From Diatrype stigma (taxonomy: Eukaryota; Ascomycota; Sordariomycetes; Xylariales; Diatrypaceae), in NCBI GenBank assembly GCA_022225965.2, contig JAKJXP020000085.1, positions 152,404-216,403 of the forward strand: a stretch of DNA of 64,000 nucleotides, in the 5' to 3' direction. The position numbers and the translations under genes were made by a program. Position 1 is the stretch's first letter. Each line of letters begins with the position of its first letter. Below are positions 44,110 through 53,985 of the stretch, piece by piece. The notes beneath the pieces were generated by a model that saw only the letters and a program-made list of their open reading frames with translations, searched no databases and was not told where the DNA came from.

Positions 44110-44595
44110 CAGGGTGTCAATCCACGCCACTGCCACCGAGGCCTTTGGTGGATTGCAGTAACTGCAACCAGCCCCTGAATTTGGTGGATGGAAGTGGCGC
44201 CACTGACACTAAGTTGCAGTGGTTGCAGTACTTCCAGAATGGGTTAAAGTGAGGGTGTATATAAGAATCGTGGGATGGGTTTTTGGTGTTTATACGCGTA
44301 TTCGAAGCCAAACCACTTGGTCCGACCACCAGCCTGGGCATCCGACCAGCCTGGAAATCCGACCCATACATGGAGGCTGGAAATCCGACCCTTATTTCCA
44401 CTTTTGACTAGTCCCTTGTGGCGGTGTATACCAGCCACTACAACGTGCCACCAGTTGCGCAAGCAGTGGAAGTTATCGTGGAGTGAATGGCAGGTTGCGC
44501 AACTTCAGGAAATCCCAAATGGATGGATTGCAAGGGGTGGTGGTCCACCAAAAGTGGGCACCAAGTTGCAGTTGGTGGAGTGGCTTGACACCCTG
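44110..44595. mobile_element. Non-autonomous hAT-type element, copy 1, intact ends
   Basis: A 486-bp element beginning CAGGGTGTCA and ending TGACACCCTG, flanked by a perfect 8-bp target duplication TCTACAGC (44102-44109 and 44596-44603). The 8-bp duplication and CAGGG-type ends are hallmarks of the hAT superfamily. The inside is full of GTTGCGCAA/GTTGCAGTGG subterminal motifs and has no transposase frame. It shares both arms with the copy at 45079-45614. Confidence 0.9.
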
Positions 44596-45078
44596 TCTAC
44601 AGCTATACTGAAGGGAGGAATCTTCTTATATACCCAAATGGCTCAGGGGCATTATATTGTACTCGTAACTACTTCAGCCTTAATCCTTAGTTCAACACCA
44701 AGGCTCCCAAGCTAAGAAACCGTCAATTGAGCGCGGCCACACAGACGAAGCTGTCCCAGCTTTCCTCTTCGATGGAACTCATAACGATTGATGGAGCAAG
44801 CCTGAATGGAATTCTGAGTTGTCTCGATGACTTGGGCGATGATGGGCTTTGCATTCGATGAATGGGACTTGGGGACTCTGCGTTTCATTAATGGGGCTTG
44901 GAATTGACGTACGCTGAGAATCGAGCGATGGAAATGGGGCACCAAGGAAAAGGGATCATTCTGTTTTCTGCTGCGGTAGCTGACCACGGATTACACGCGA
45001 GGCTATAGAGTTTTCTTTGCTGCAACAATAGGCCGCAATTTGTTTCCTTTGCTGCTGAAGCAGGCCGCGAGTCGCTGG

Positions 45079-45614
45079 CAGGGTGTCACGCAACGCAATC
45101 CACTGCAACCAGGACCTCTGGTGGATGGATTGCAGTAACTGCAACTAGCCCCTTGAGTTTGGGATTGTCGTTGCGCAACTAGATTGCAGTGGCGTTGCAC
45201 TGGTTGCAGTACCCAAATCGGGTTAAAGTGAGGGCATATCCAAAGGTCGTAAATCGGATTTGTGGCATTTATCTGGCTTATTCGAAGCGTATTATTTGCA
45301 GCCCTGCCTACTAAGAGGTTCCCTCCTTATTACCGACCCATCCGACTTATTCGATCCATACCTGGGCTGCCTGGCAACACCCCTTCCAGCCTCCACTTTG
45401 ACCCCTACTAGCCCCTATAATCCTTGATGTGGCGGTATATACTAGCCACAAACACCAGCCATTGCAACGTGCAACCAGTTGCGTAACCATGGGAAGGTAT
45501 CGTGGATTGCGTTGCAGGTTGCGCAATTCAGAAAAATCTCGAATGGATTGCAGAAGCTGGTGGACACCAAATGGTGGCAATCGCGTTGCATAGGTTGCGT
45601 TGCATGACACCCTG
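45079..45614. mobile_element. Non-autonomous hAT-type element, copy 2, intact ends
   Basis: A 536-bp element with terminal inverted repeats CAGGGTGTCACGCAACGCAA and its near-complement TTGCGTTGCATGACACCCTG. It is flanked by a perfect 8-bp duplication GTCGCTGG (45071-45078 and 45615-45622). Related throughout to copy 1, including GGGTTAAAGTGAGGG, but diverged, so it is an older or separate subfamily member. No coding capacity. Confidence 0.92.
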
Positions 45615-45622
45615 GTCGCTGG

Positions 45623-46939
45623 CCTTTTTCGAAAGGGGCAGATGGTATACCTATATGGGCTCTGTGAGTCCTGATGGACCCTTAGTCAGCAGACCCCTCG
45701 TATACTTAGTGTACGTCGCAGCTCTCTCTCTCTCTAGCTAGTTTCCTAGAGTCTTCATTATTCATTAATCACATTAACTGCAGCTTTGCCTCGGCAGCGC
45801 TGCTGTCAGCCTGTATGCCTGGAAGCGGGACGGCATCGGCAGCGCTGTTACCAGCGGCTTACGTACGACGAGAATGCTAGCTAGGGGCAGCTCACGTCGA
45901 TAAGGAAACCTCTAGATAACCCTTGGTGATATCCCGGTTTTGAGCCACCCGGTTGCTTGAGTGGGACGGCGGGCGAACGGAAGCAGCTGACGAGCCTGAA
46001 GTTGTGTTGTAAAAGGGTTTGGAGGGTGGGTTCTTCTGGACCTGTAAACAATCTAATAGAGGTGTACTGGAATCACCTGGAGGAAAGAAGGGAAAGAAGG
46101 AGTGAAATCGGTATATGTAGGTGTGGGATCCAGCTGTGAAGCTGGTAACTCGACTTTTGCTGCAGTACAACAGGTTGTATAAGATAACGCAATTCAAGTG
46201 CTTGTTTCGGCCCCGTGATAATTTATACCAACCCTATCCACCAGCTTTAGGGAGTCTCCCAGGAACGTCGGAGTCTTCGAGCTCGGGGGCTGGTTTGGAA
46301 TTCGGTTGATGCCTTGTTTTCGGTGTCCTAGCCCGGGCAGTTTCGGAGCTCGGCTAGTGCCAGGTGGAGTTCAGACCAGCCCCTTTTCTCTTATGTGGGG
46401 TGCTGTGTGGGCCCGGTTAGAAAAGGGGTTCGGCTGGTGCCGTTGGAAGTGCCAGCCCGGGCCCGGCCCATCGGGAGTGCCAGTTTGAATCAAAGCTGGC
46501 GCTCATCCTTTCCAGACACCTTGCGTGTTGTATCCAGGCCTGAGGGGGACGCTGTTTCTAGAAGTAAGCACGGTGTGCCACGATCTTCAATCAGGACGGC
46601 TTTTCCTCCGCCACCAGAGCCTCCCGAATCACCAGTTCAAGAGCATCCCTAGGCAGACATTGCGTTGTTTGCGGTATGTTCCGAAATGGTCATTGTTAGG
46701 GGCTAGATCTTAACATCGTGGTTCAATGGTTTTCTCGAGTTTGCTAAGGCGTCGAGATCTCTCTTAAACCAGGGGCATACGTCCTTGTAGGAAAGGTCTT
46801 CAGACAAGTATTGAGAGTTTATATGATCATATTAGTTGGTCCCGTGATAGACGCACTTGTAGATTGCTGGTTCTTAGAAGGAACTCGACAATCGCCACGA
46901 AAGCTGTTCGTAATACCACAGGGAGCCCGGTAACATGGC
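45623..46939. other. Intergenic
   Basis: No recognisable gene or repeat. A short (CT)n tract lies near 45722-45735. Confidence 0.35.
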
Positions 46940-47123
46940 CAGGGTGTCACGCAACGCCACCACTGCAACGCGATGACCAGCTTCTGCAATCCATCCACTC
47001 GGGATTTTCCCGAAATTGCGCAACCTGCAACGCAATCCACGATAGCTTCCTCGTTGCGCAACGGTTGCAGCGTTGCAGTGGCTAGTGATTTGTGGCTAAT
47101 ATACACGCAGGCACCGCCACATT
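46940..47123. mobile_element. hAT-type element, truncated copy (one end)
   Basis: Starts CAGGGTGTCACGCAACGCCA and follows the reverse complement of the right arm of copy 2 (ATTGCGCAACCTGCAACGCA, TGCAGTGGCTAGTG) for about 180 bp, then stops. The other end and a target duplication are absent, so it is a deletion derivative. Confidence 0.8.
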
Positions 47124-47144
47124 ACATATATGAGCTACAATGAA

Positions 47145-47232
47145 CTATTTAGTGGTGAAATGCCAGCCAGATGGTCTTCCGAGGACGGCTTGCCTGAGGA
47201 TGGTCTGCAACTTGTTGGAATAGGATATTTAG
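47145..47232 (-). repeat. Dispersed repeat, inverted copy of 40715-40800
   Basis: See the partner entry. The adjoining sequence to about 47345 also relates to 41260-41330 and, inverted, to 34139-34190. This spot is therefore a patchwork of duplicated pieces. Confidence 0.8.
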
Positions 47233-47337
47233 TGAGATGTGGCTAGTGCCCTGGTGGCACTGCTCATACCTAAGCAACAGCCCTCCACTTAGATTCCTAG
47301 AATCTACATCATCAGTTTCCTGCAGCTGCTTTCTGCT

Positions 47338-47560
47338 TTGCACCTCCCTTTGATGTCGATAGGTACATCCGAATTATACGAGAGGTTCCAATATGAAGTC
47401 ATCTGCATTCCGATGCATGTACGCAATTCGAGGCATATCCCTACGAATTGCACTTCCCTTTGATGTCGATCAGTGCGTCCAAACGGCCTAATACACCAAA
47501 GGTCTCAATATGAAGTCACTTCTTGCAGTCCGAGGCATGTCCTGATGGATTGCACTTTCT
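47338..47560 (+). repeat. ~110-bp tandem repeat, two copies plus a stub
   Basis: Each copy starts TGCAC(C/T)TCCCTTTGATGTCGAT and includes CAATATGAAGTCA and TCCGA(T/G)GCATGT. Copies begin at about 47338 and 47449, and a diverged third start is near 47550. Confidence 0.75.
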
Positions 47561-47940
47561 TCCAATGCCGATAAGGAAAGTACATATTGCCATGATACTC
47601 CACTTGGGCAGGTCTAGAACGTCAACCCCTCGGCGGAACTTGGGGACTTGACGTACATATCTTGAATTTACGTATGTTCCTTCCCTGCTTGCAATGTATG
47701 TATATTGGCCTTGTGAATCCCCCGTTCAATTCCTGGTCCTTCGTCTCTCAACTTTCTTTTCCCAATCTTCATCCCTCTGCACAATACCACAATACCACAA
47801 TACCACACACAATACCATAGTACCACACTGCCACGAATCCCCAAAGTCATACGCCATCATACCATACCGCCATAACACCATAATCCAAATCCCACAGGCC
47901 GCCATAACACCATAGTCGAGATCACATGGGCACACTGAGT

Positions 47941-49425
47941 CTACAAGTCTAGGAGGTCGGGATCGTTGTTCTGGACGAAGTCTGGAAGCTCGAACTTGGA
48001 TAGTTGGAGGATCCTGCTGAATATATGTGGCCACTTTCCATCCGCCAGCCGAGCCCGGATACTCGCGAACTTGGTCAAACCCGACACGGTATGGCTTGGT
48101 TTGATCTTCAGGTACTGCAGGAGCTTGAACCGCCGCTCGTGACAACAATCGCACCTATACTTAGTATGGGAGTCCGTCACTCTATCCGCTCCGTTAGACG
48201 ATGGGAAGCGGGGGTCAAGATACCTCCTCCAGCACCGGCCTCCGATCTCGACGTTCGGGTCATTCCTCCTGTGATTGCGACTTGGTGCCCAGATACAATG
48301 AGCTCATCTCATCCAGGGTGTAGAATCCCACGTCGTCCAATATGCGGTCCTCGACCTCATCGACATCAGGTCCTTCGGTGGGGATCCAATACTCACATAG
48401 GCAGGGTCCCTTCCAAAAGCATTGGTGTACGCAACCGGGTCAGCCCACTTCCCAAGCTTCCAAGGCTCCAGTTCGCTGATCGACTTCTTATCAGGAACTC
48501 ATTGATGACTACCGACAGGCTGGCTTGTGATTCTGGTCGTAGCACTGGTCATCAAGCGCCTGTGTTCGGCGACACGTTGAAGGGCCTTGGTTGCACATGG
48601 ATTGCGATCGATGTTGTCATTGCCCAACTCTCCTTCCAGATGGTTGGCCTTGTTCTCCTTTCGACATTGGAGGCCGTTGGGTACCTCACTGGCAGCATCG
48701 TGAAACAAGAATCACCAACGAGTTGCTTATATCGATCCTGAGTTGTGGCCCACCCGAGGCGTTTCTTCTTCATATCCTCGTATTGACAGCGTTCTGCGGA
48801 CGAGTGTCCGTGCTTGCATTGGAAGAGGCCATTGCGGGCGTCCTGAGTCAACGCAGATATAGAATAGTCAGAGTAACTCGACTCATCCTCAGAGTTAGAC
48901 ACCAACGACCCCTGTCGGTGCCGGGCCATTCTATGCGCGGCATCGTTCTCCAACTGCAATTGTTGGTCGGCATCCGGGGAATCGTCGTCTTGGGGCTGTT
49001 GGTGACTCGGGGGGCTGGAGTCGCGACGCGGAGGGCTTGAGTCACGACGCTGAGGGCTCGACTCGACCTTCACCTTGGGTGACGTTAGATCTACCGGGGC
49101 ATCTTCAGTCCCTCGAATGATTCTTGGCTTGGGTGGGAGTTGGCGTTGTACGGAAGATTGTGCTTGCGAGCCCGGAGTCTGTAGTCCTTGTGTCATAGTG
49201 CGACTGATCGATCGCCCGGTGGACTGAGAGCCTGTGTGGATGGTGCCTTGGTTGCGGGTGGTCCTTTGGTCCAGGGGGGCCGGCGAGTCCCAGCGTAGGC
49301 GCGTGGGTGGTTCCGGGGACAGTTCCAGCGGAGGAGCCAAGTACAGATAGGATTGGATAGAATACAACAAGATTGAACCTACGATCAGGTCGCATCCGCT
49401 TGGGTAGACTGTTTTCCTCGTCCAT
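47941..49425 (-). pseudogene. Frameshifted hypothetical gene
   Basis: Protein-like stretches follow each other on the minus strand in three frames. A start (MDEENSLPKRMRPDR) at 49425 is followed by a long low-complexity segment (49300-48720, with SSPPRRDSSPPSHQQ and CQYEDMKKKRLGWATTQDRY). Then come NGLQCRKENKANHLEGELGN (about 48670), KSISELEPWKLGKWADPVAY (after an in-frame TGA), EGPDVDEVEDRILDDVGFYT (about 48340), and finally SHTKYRCDCCHERRFKLLQY to the stop at 47941. At least three frameshifts are needed, none at good splice sites except a possible first intron after the start. The order suggests one former gene, now decayed. Family unknown; the style resembles the island genes. Confidence 0.55.
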
Positions 49426-50414
49426 GCGGGGCGCGTCTTGCTAGTGACTCGCTCTTTTTCCTTTACCTACTGTCCTGCATCTTGAAATACTTCGCGCTAT
49501 CAATTCCCGCACGATTGAGATCTCTCTGTCAAACTATGCAAGCTCCGCGATGTCGTCCTCCGTGATAAGAGCACCTCGGTCTCGGAGAGCTATAAGCAGG
49601 TCCTTTGCCAGCTTGCTTTTGATTTGGATGAGGCCCTTGAACTGGATCGAATTCCCAGTGACTCGGGTATGGACCGCAGTCGTATTTTGGTAAACAGTTC
49701 ATGCAAAGGCTGATCTCAAAAACGTAGCCTAGGGAACTCTGCTTGGCCACGTATGGAAGTTCGAGAGGTTAGCACTGTTTATATAGATGTGTTAGGTAGT
49801 TAGTATACCTTAGTCATCCTATCCACTCCAGTATATAGGCTAGCTCTCACACCCAGAATTTCTGGCTATTCTGTATTTTATCACAACCCATCTTGCTTTC
49901 CATAACGCTGCATTACCGGATGATCGCACTGGTAGGTGGTATGCACCGGTGGTTGTCATGTCTTTGGAGCAGGATCAACCCATACCAAATAACGGCATCC
50001 AACTGAATAGGGTGGTTGTCATTTATGTGCCTATCCAAGAGTGACCGCCTTTTCCAGAAAGAAACTCGTCTGCTTCAACTTCGCCCGTTTCACAAGGGGG
50101 GCTATAGCAGACCCCTGGGGCTTCCCATGAGATTCCCCACCGGTATCGGCGATTTTCAGACCTGCCGGGAGAAGTGCAAGCTTACATCATGCTCTTTTCG
50201 AAGCAGGAAACGCCAACACGAAAGCTGGGGAACTTCAATTTAAGGAATAGGGGTTTCAAAACTGAACTGGTCCATCGAGCAAGCCCGAATAATCGGCCCA
50301 GAGCTGAATGTAGGTCTTGCTTACCAACTCGACGCCTACGAGGTTCGCGAGTTCTCGTTGGGCTGGCCAAAGAAGCTTGCCCATCCGAGAACGAAAGCGA
50401 GAGTAAAGGAACAT
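49426..50414. other. Intergenic
   Basis: No convincing gene or repeat is seen. Confidence 0.35.
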
Positions 50415-50680
50415 GCGCTTATACTGCAATCAAGCAGCGCGCAACGGTATTGCAGCGGTAGCGTTGCAGCTGCAGGCTTCTGGGTGCTTCTACCGGCTTT
50501 GGCTGTACGGCCGAAGCCGGCACATATGGGTTCTTGGTCTATATAATGATGTTGGCTCTTTTGTATGTAGTTTCCCGTAGACAAATAGACAACGGAACGT
50601 CTTCCCCTCCAGGACAGTCCGTAGATGTTTTCTGATTAAAGGGAGGGCCTTGTCCGGTTCAATACGTACGAGGATAGTAG
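50415..50680 (+). repeat. Hairpin/TATA repeat family, copy 2
   Basis: Contains GCGTTGCAGCTGCAGG, a strong hairpin (CCGGCTTTGGCTGTACGGCC-GAAGCCGG, 50493-50520), then CACATATGGG and GGTCTATATAATGATG, AGTTTCCCGTAGACAAAT and a 3' part ending near GGTTCAATACGTACGA. The layout (hairpin, TATA box, downstream leader) is LTR-like, but ends and target duplications are not defined. Confidence 0.7.
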
Positions 50681-50681
50681 G

Positions 50682-50730
50682 CAAAAAAAAAGAAAAAAAA
50701 AAAAAAAAAAAAAAGAAAGAAAAAAAAGGA
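50682..50730 (+). repeat. A-rich homopolymer tract
   Basis: Runs of A interrupted by single G lie immediately after the hairpin/TATA repeat. It could be a poly(A)-like tail of an inserted transcript or simple slippage. Confidence 0.8.
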
Positions 50731-51245
50731 AATAAGAACACTGGCCTTTATGGACAGCCAGTTCAAAGGAAGACCACACTGGCCATGTCCGAATACAAGT
50801 CTTCCAGTTCAGCACTTCCAAGCAATGACCGAACTGTTCGTGCGTGAAACTAATGGGTTACAAGGACCAGGCGGACTTAAACTAACTCTTAAATAAAGGC
50901 CGCCAGTACGTATCGAATATCTAGTTCATGAAGCGGCTGTAAACGAACATTTGAGAAGCCTCAGATGATCCATTACAACAGAGGCTATTGCTGAGATACT
51001 CCGTGAAGGCATTGCACCTCTGGATGTCTGAAACACACTCGGTTGGTATATCGCAAGCCTGGCTACAGGGGATTACGAGGAGATAATGGACGAGAGAGTG
51101 TCAAGGGAATCCATTGCGACCGGCATCTTGTATCTCGTAGATTTTGAGATAAAGACTAGGTAATCATTTGACGCGGAATCCCTTCTTGCCCTGTACTCGA
51201 CCCATACCCAATCCCAGTTCCCAAGAGACTTGGTGTGGTGTCTGC

Positions 51246-51395
51246 TACACTAGCCACGATCTCACTGTGCAACTGCGCAACGAACTGCGCAATGTAGAGG
51301 TGATCCTGGGTGACGTTGGAATTCGCGCAGTCCAGAACAGCTCGGAAAAAGCTGGTGGCGACCAAGTCGTGGATATTGCATTGCAGTTGCGTCTC
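51246..51395. mobile_element. hAT-type element, decayed right-arm copy
   Basis: ACACTAGCCACGATCTCACT-GTGCAACTGCGCAACGAACTGCGCAA and AAGCTGGTGGCGACCAAGTC match the right arm of the intact elements with many substitutions. No terminal CACCCTG end is left. Confidence 0.5.
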
Positions 51396-51887
51396 CTGAG
51401 TTCCTGTCCGCAAGACAAACTTGAAAAATGTCTACAGATGTCTACGACCAATACAGCACAACAAACACAGCACGAATTGCCAAAGACAACAGCCCTCCGT
51501 CGGAGTTTGAAATATTCACAGGGCACGCATTCACTGGACTGGAGTATCAAGCACTCGCTGAAGGCTCCAATGCGTAAATCCGACATTGCCAAAATTATAC
51601 AACAGCTGTATGAAGGGACGAACACCACAGCATTACTCTTTCGTTACGCCTAGAAGAATATCAGTGCATTCCAAATTGTGCCGAGAACAGGACGTCGCGC
51701 CGGAGATACTTTGATTTTGATAATGCAGGCTGGTGCTATCGCCAGACTTGCCAATACCTATGGTGTTTGGCTATTCCACTTATCATTTGCGGGAAAGAAA
51801 TAGAAGAACTGTATGAGCTTATCCAAATGAATGGTCGTCGATATCATGAACACTCGTAGACACTTGTGGAAACAGGGGTTGAATAAA

Positions 51888-52187
51888 TCAAAATACTGGT
51901 TCCTTCAAGTCGCGGACCCTCGTGCAAATTGTCGGCATATAGGTCCTTAATCCGAAGAGTCGTGTTCTGGTCTGAGCAACTCTTCCAGTCCTGCGGTAAT
52001 TGGGATTGATATTTGAACACCCGGGGATGGAGTTTATATGGCAGTTTGATACGTCCGCATTCCTGTGAGCGCCATGCCAAGCGCTGACTCCGTAGGGAAT
52101 ATCCTGATTAAAAAACGCGGCCCCGAAGGTCTCGTGATATTGGGGCTCAATAGGGGGGTCTCGGATTACATAATTAAGGATCGGCAC
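51888..52187 (-). pseudogene. Decayed coding fragment
   Basis: A minus-strand stretch (YHETFGAAFFNQDIPYGVSA) looks protein-like and continues in a neighbouring frame (IKLPYKLHPRVFKYQSQLPQ). No start, no family. It is reported because the switch of frames looks like erosion of a real gene. Confidence 0.3.
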
Positions 52188-52884
52188 CTAGCGGCTTGGC
52201 GCACATTATATATAAAGTCTTCTGCCCCTTGGACTAGAGATCACTTCTTGATAATCTGTCTTCGAATCCCCCGTATTCATGCGATAGGACAACGAAACTC
52301 CGCAAGCTGATGATGGTAATGCCTGTCGTCCAATGGTGGGGCTGATTCAACGGTCGAGGAGTATTTCTGTGCAGCCGTATCGCCTACGATACTGAATGTG
52401 AGACTGGGTGATGTTTACATCAGGCATTTTGAAACCCAGCCTCGACTATCGGGCGGGTCATGGCCTTGCTGATTTTGGAGGTTGGCGGCAAGCGAGGCTC
52501 CGATAATGCGTTAATACCAATTTTTACAGCTGTAGAAACAAGCCTCAGCCGACATTAAGGAGAGACTAAACTCTGTTGAAGTCCATCGCTTTAATGAATA
52601 ACTCCAGCTTAACGACCGATATGGGATGATGATAGTTAGCCGTAGGAGCAGCGTTGAATAAATCTAGAAGTAACAGTCCTGCAAACGAGATATGGTGACT
52701 AGGTTGTGTCGTGGACAGATGTTGTTAGTCGACCTTCAGTCATAGACTCATAGTTGACGATAGATGAACAGGAATAAATACCCTTAGGCCCTTGATAAAC
52801 CCCCGAGAAACTCCTGGGCCGCTCCACGCAATTGTACGTAGCCATGGATATCACAGGTGATTGTATGCATTTGTACTCAGTTGC

Positions 52885-53097
52885 TTATCCTGGACATCCA
52901 AGTACACGAACAGTTCTATTGTTCGTCCGTAGTAAAGGTTCATAATGAATTTTCTGTATAAGGTGGGGACCGCGAAAGATCCTGCCCAAGAGGTTATTAC
53001 AAGCGGCAGCACCGGCTTCAATTTCAGATAAACTCAATGATGCCCACGATAGAACCACCCTGACATCATATTCCTTGTGTGCCCCATCAAGATACAT
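52885..53097 (-). pseudogene. Short coding fragment, unknown family
   Basis: A 70-codon frame from an ATG at 53097 (MYLDGAHKEYDVRVVLSWAS, EIEAGAAACNNLLGRIF). Protein-like but too short and isolated to be a confident gene; upstream sequence in the same frame has stops. Confidence 0.25.
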
Positions 53098-53689
53098 CAA
53101 CTTAAGAAGCCAGAGATCCTTTTACCTGGTGGCCCGAATGAACACGCTGGACTAGTTAGGCGACGAAGAGCAGGGGCGTCATTCTTTGACCTTCGCGATG
53201 TCCCATTCTTTTGGTGGCTTGCGGATTGAGCTCGGGCAGTCTGTGGTCTTCGAGTGGGACAACATACTCCAAAGTGTCAGTGGGTCAAGGCCTCGGTCTG
53301 GGCCTATAATCCCAGCCAGGCTTTATGAGTCTAGAAGGAAACGAGGCTGAAGCTGAAGCTGTTAGCTCCTAAACAGAGCTCGAGCTCCGAGAGATTGGGA
53401 GTCAAGATCAATTAATACTGAGGTGCCCAGGATTAATGGTATCATCGCCAAGAAAGAGTTGGCGAAAAGGGGGCAAGGTTAAATGCCGTGGTTCCCAAAC
53501 AGGGCCGCTCGAAAGAATGGATAGCCTCGCAACCCGAGATTGAATTTGTCGTTTACAGGTGACTATCCATAGGGACTTCTGGGGACGAAGGTCACGGTGG
53601 ACCAATGCTTGGGTCGGGTTTTTTAATGGAGCTGGTGCAAGAGTGCCAGTATCTTGAAGTTGTGAAGACGAATTGTGCGATTTCGTTAT

Positions 53690-53985
53690 GCTCTGTAAGT
53701 TTTGAAATCGGGCAGTGCGCAGCAGTTGCTGTATAGCAGCTGCAACGCTTCTTTAGATCTTCCAGGTATTTCCACCAGCTTCGGCTGTATAGCCGAAACC
53801 GGCATATGGGCTTTTGTTCTCGTCTATATAAGGATGCTGGTCCAGCTTTGTATGCAGTTTCCCATAGACAAGGTGAAACATCTTCCTTTCCCATTAAGTC
53901 CACAGGGCAGATGTTTTCTTCCACTTTCTGATTAGCAGAAGTAGGGCCTTCTTCGCCTCACGCTGGTTCAGTCTAATATGTCATT
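53690..53985 (+). repeat. Hairpin/TATA repeat family, copy 3
   Basis: Contains AGCAGCTGCAACGCTTCTT, hairpin CAGCTTCGGCTGTATAGCCG-AAACCGG (about 53776-53802), GCATATGGGC, CGTCTATATAAGGATGCTGG, AGTTTCCCATAGACAAGG, GCAGATGTTTTCT and GGTTCAGTCTAATATG near its end. It is the best-preserved TATA box of the three copies. Confidence 0.72.

Noticed and set aside
44275..44715. 146-codon frame around 44.3-44.7 kb
   Set aside because: It lies mostly inside the hAT-type element, which shows no coding conservation with its sister copy.
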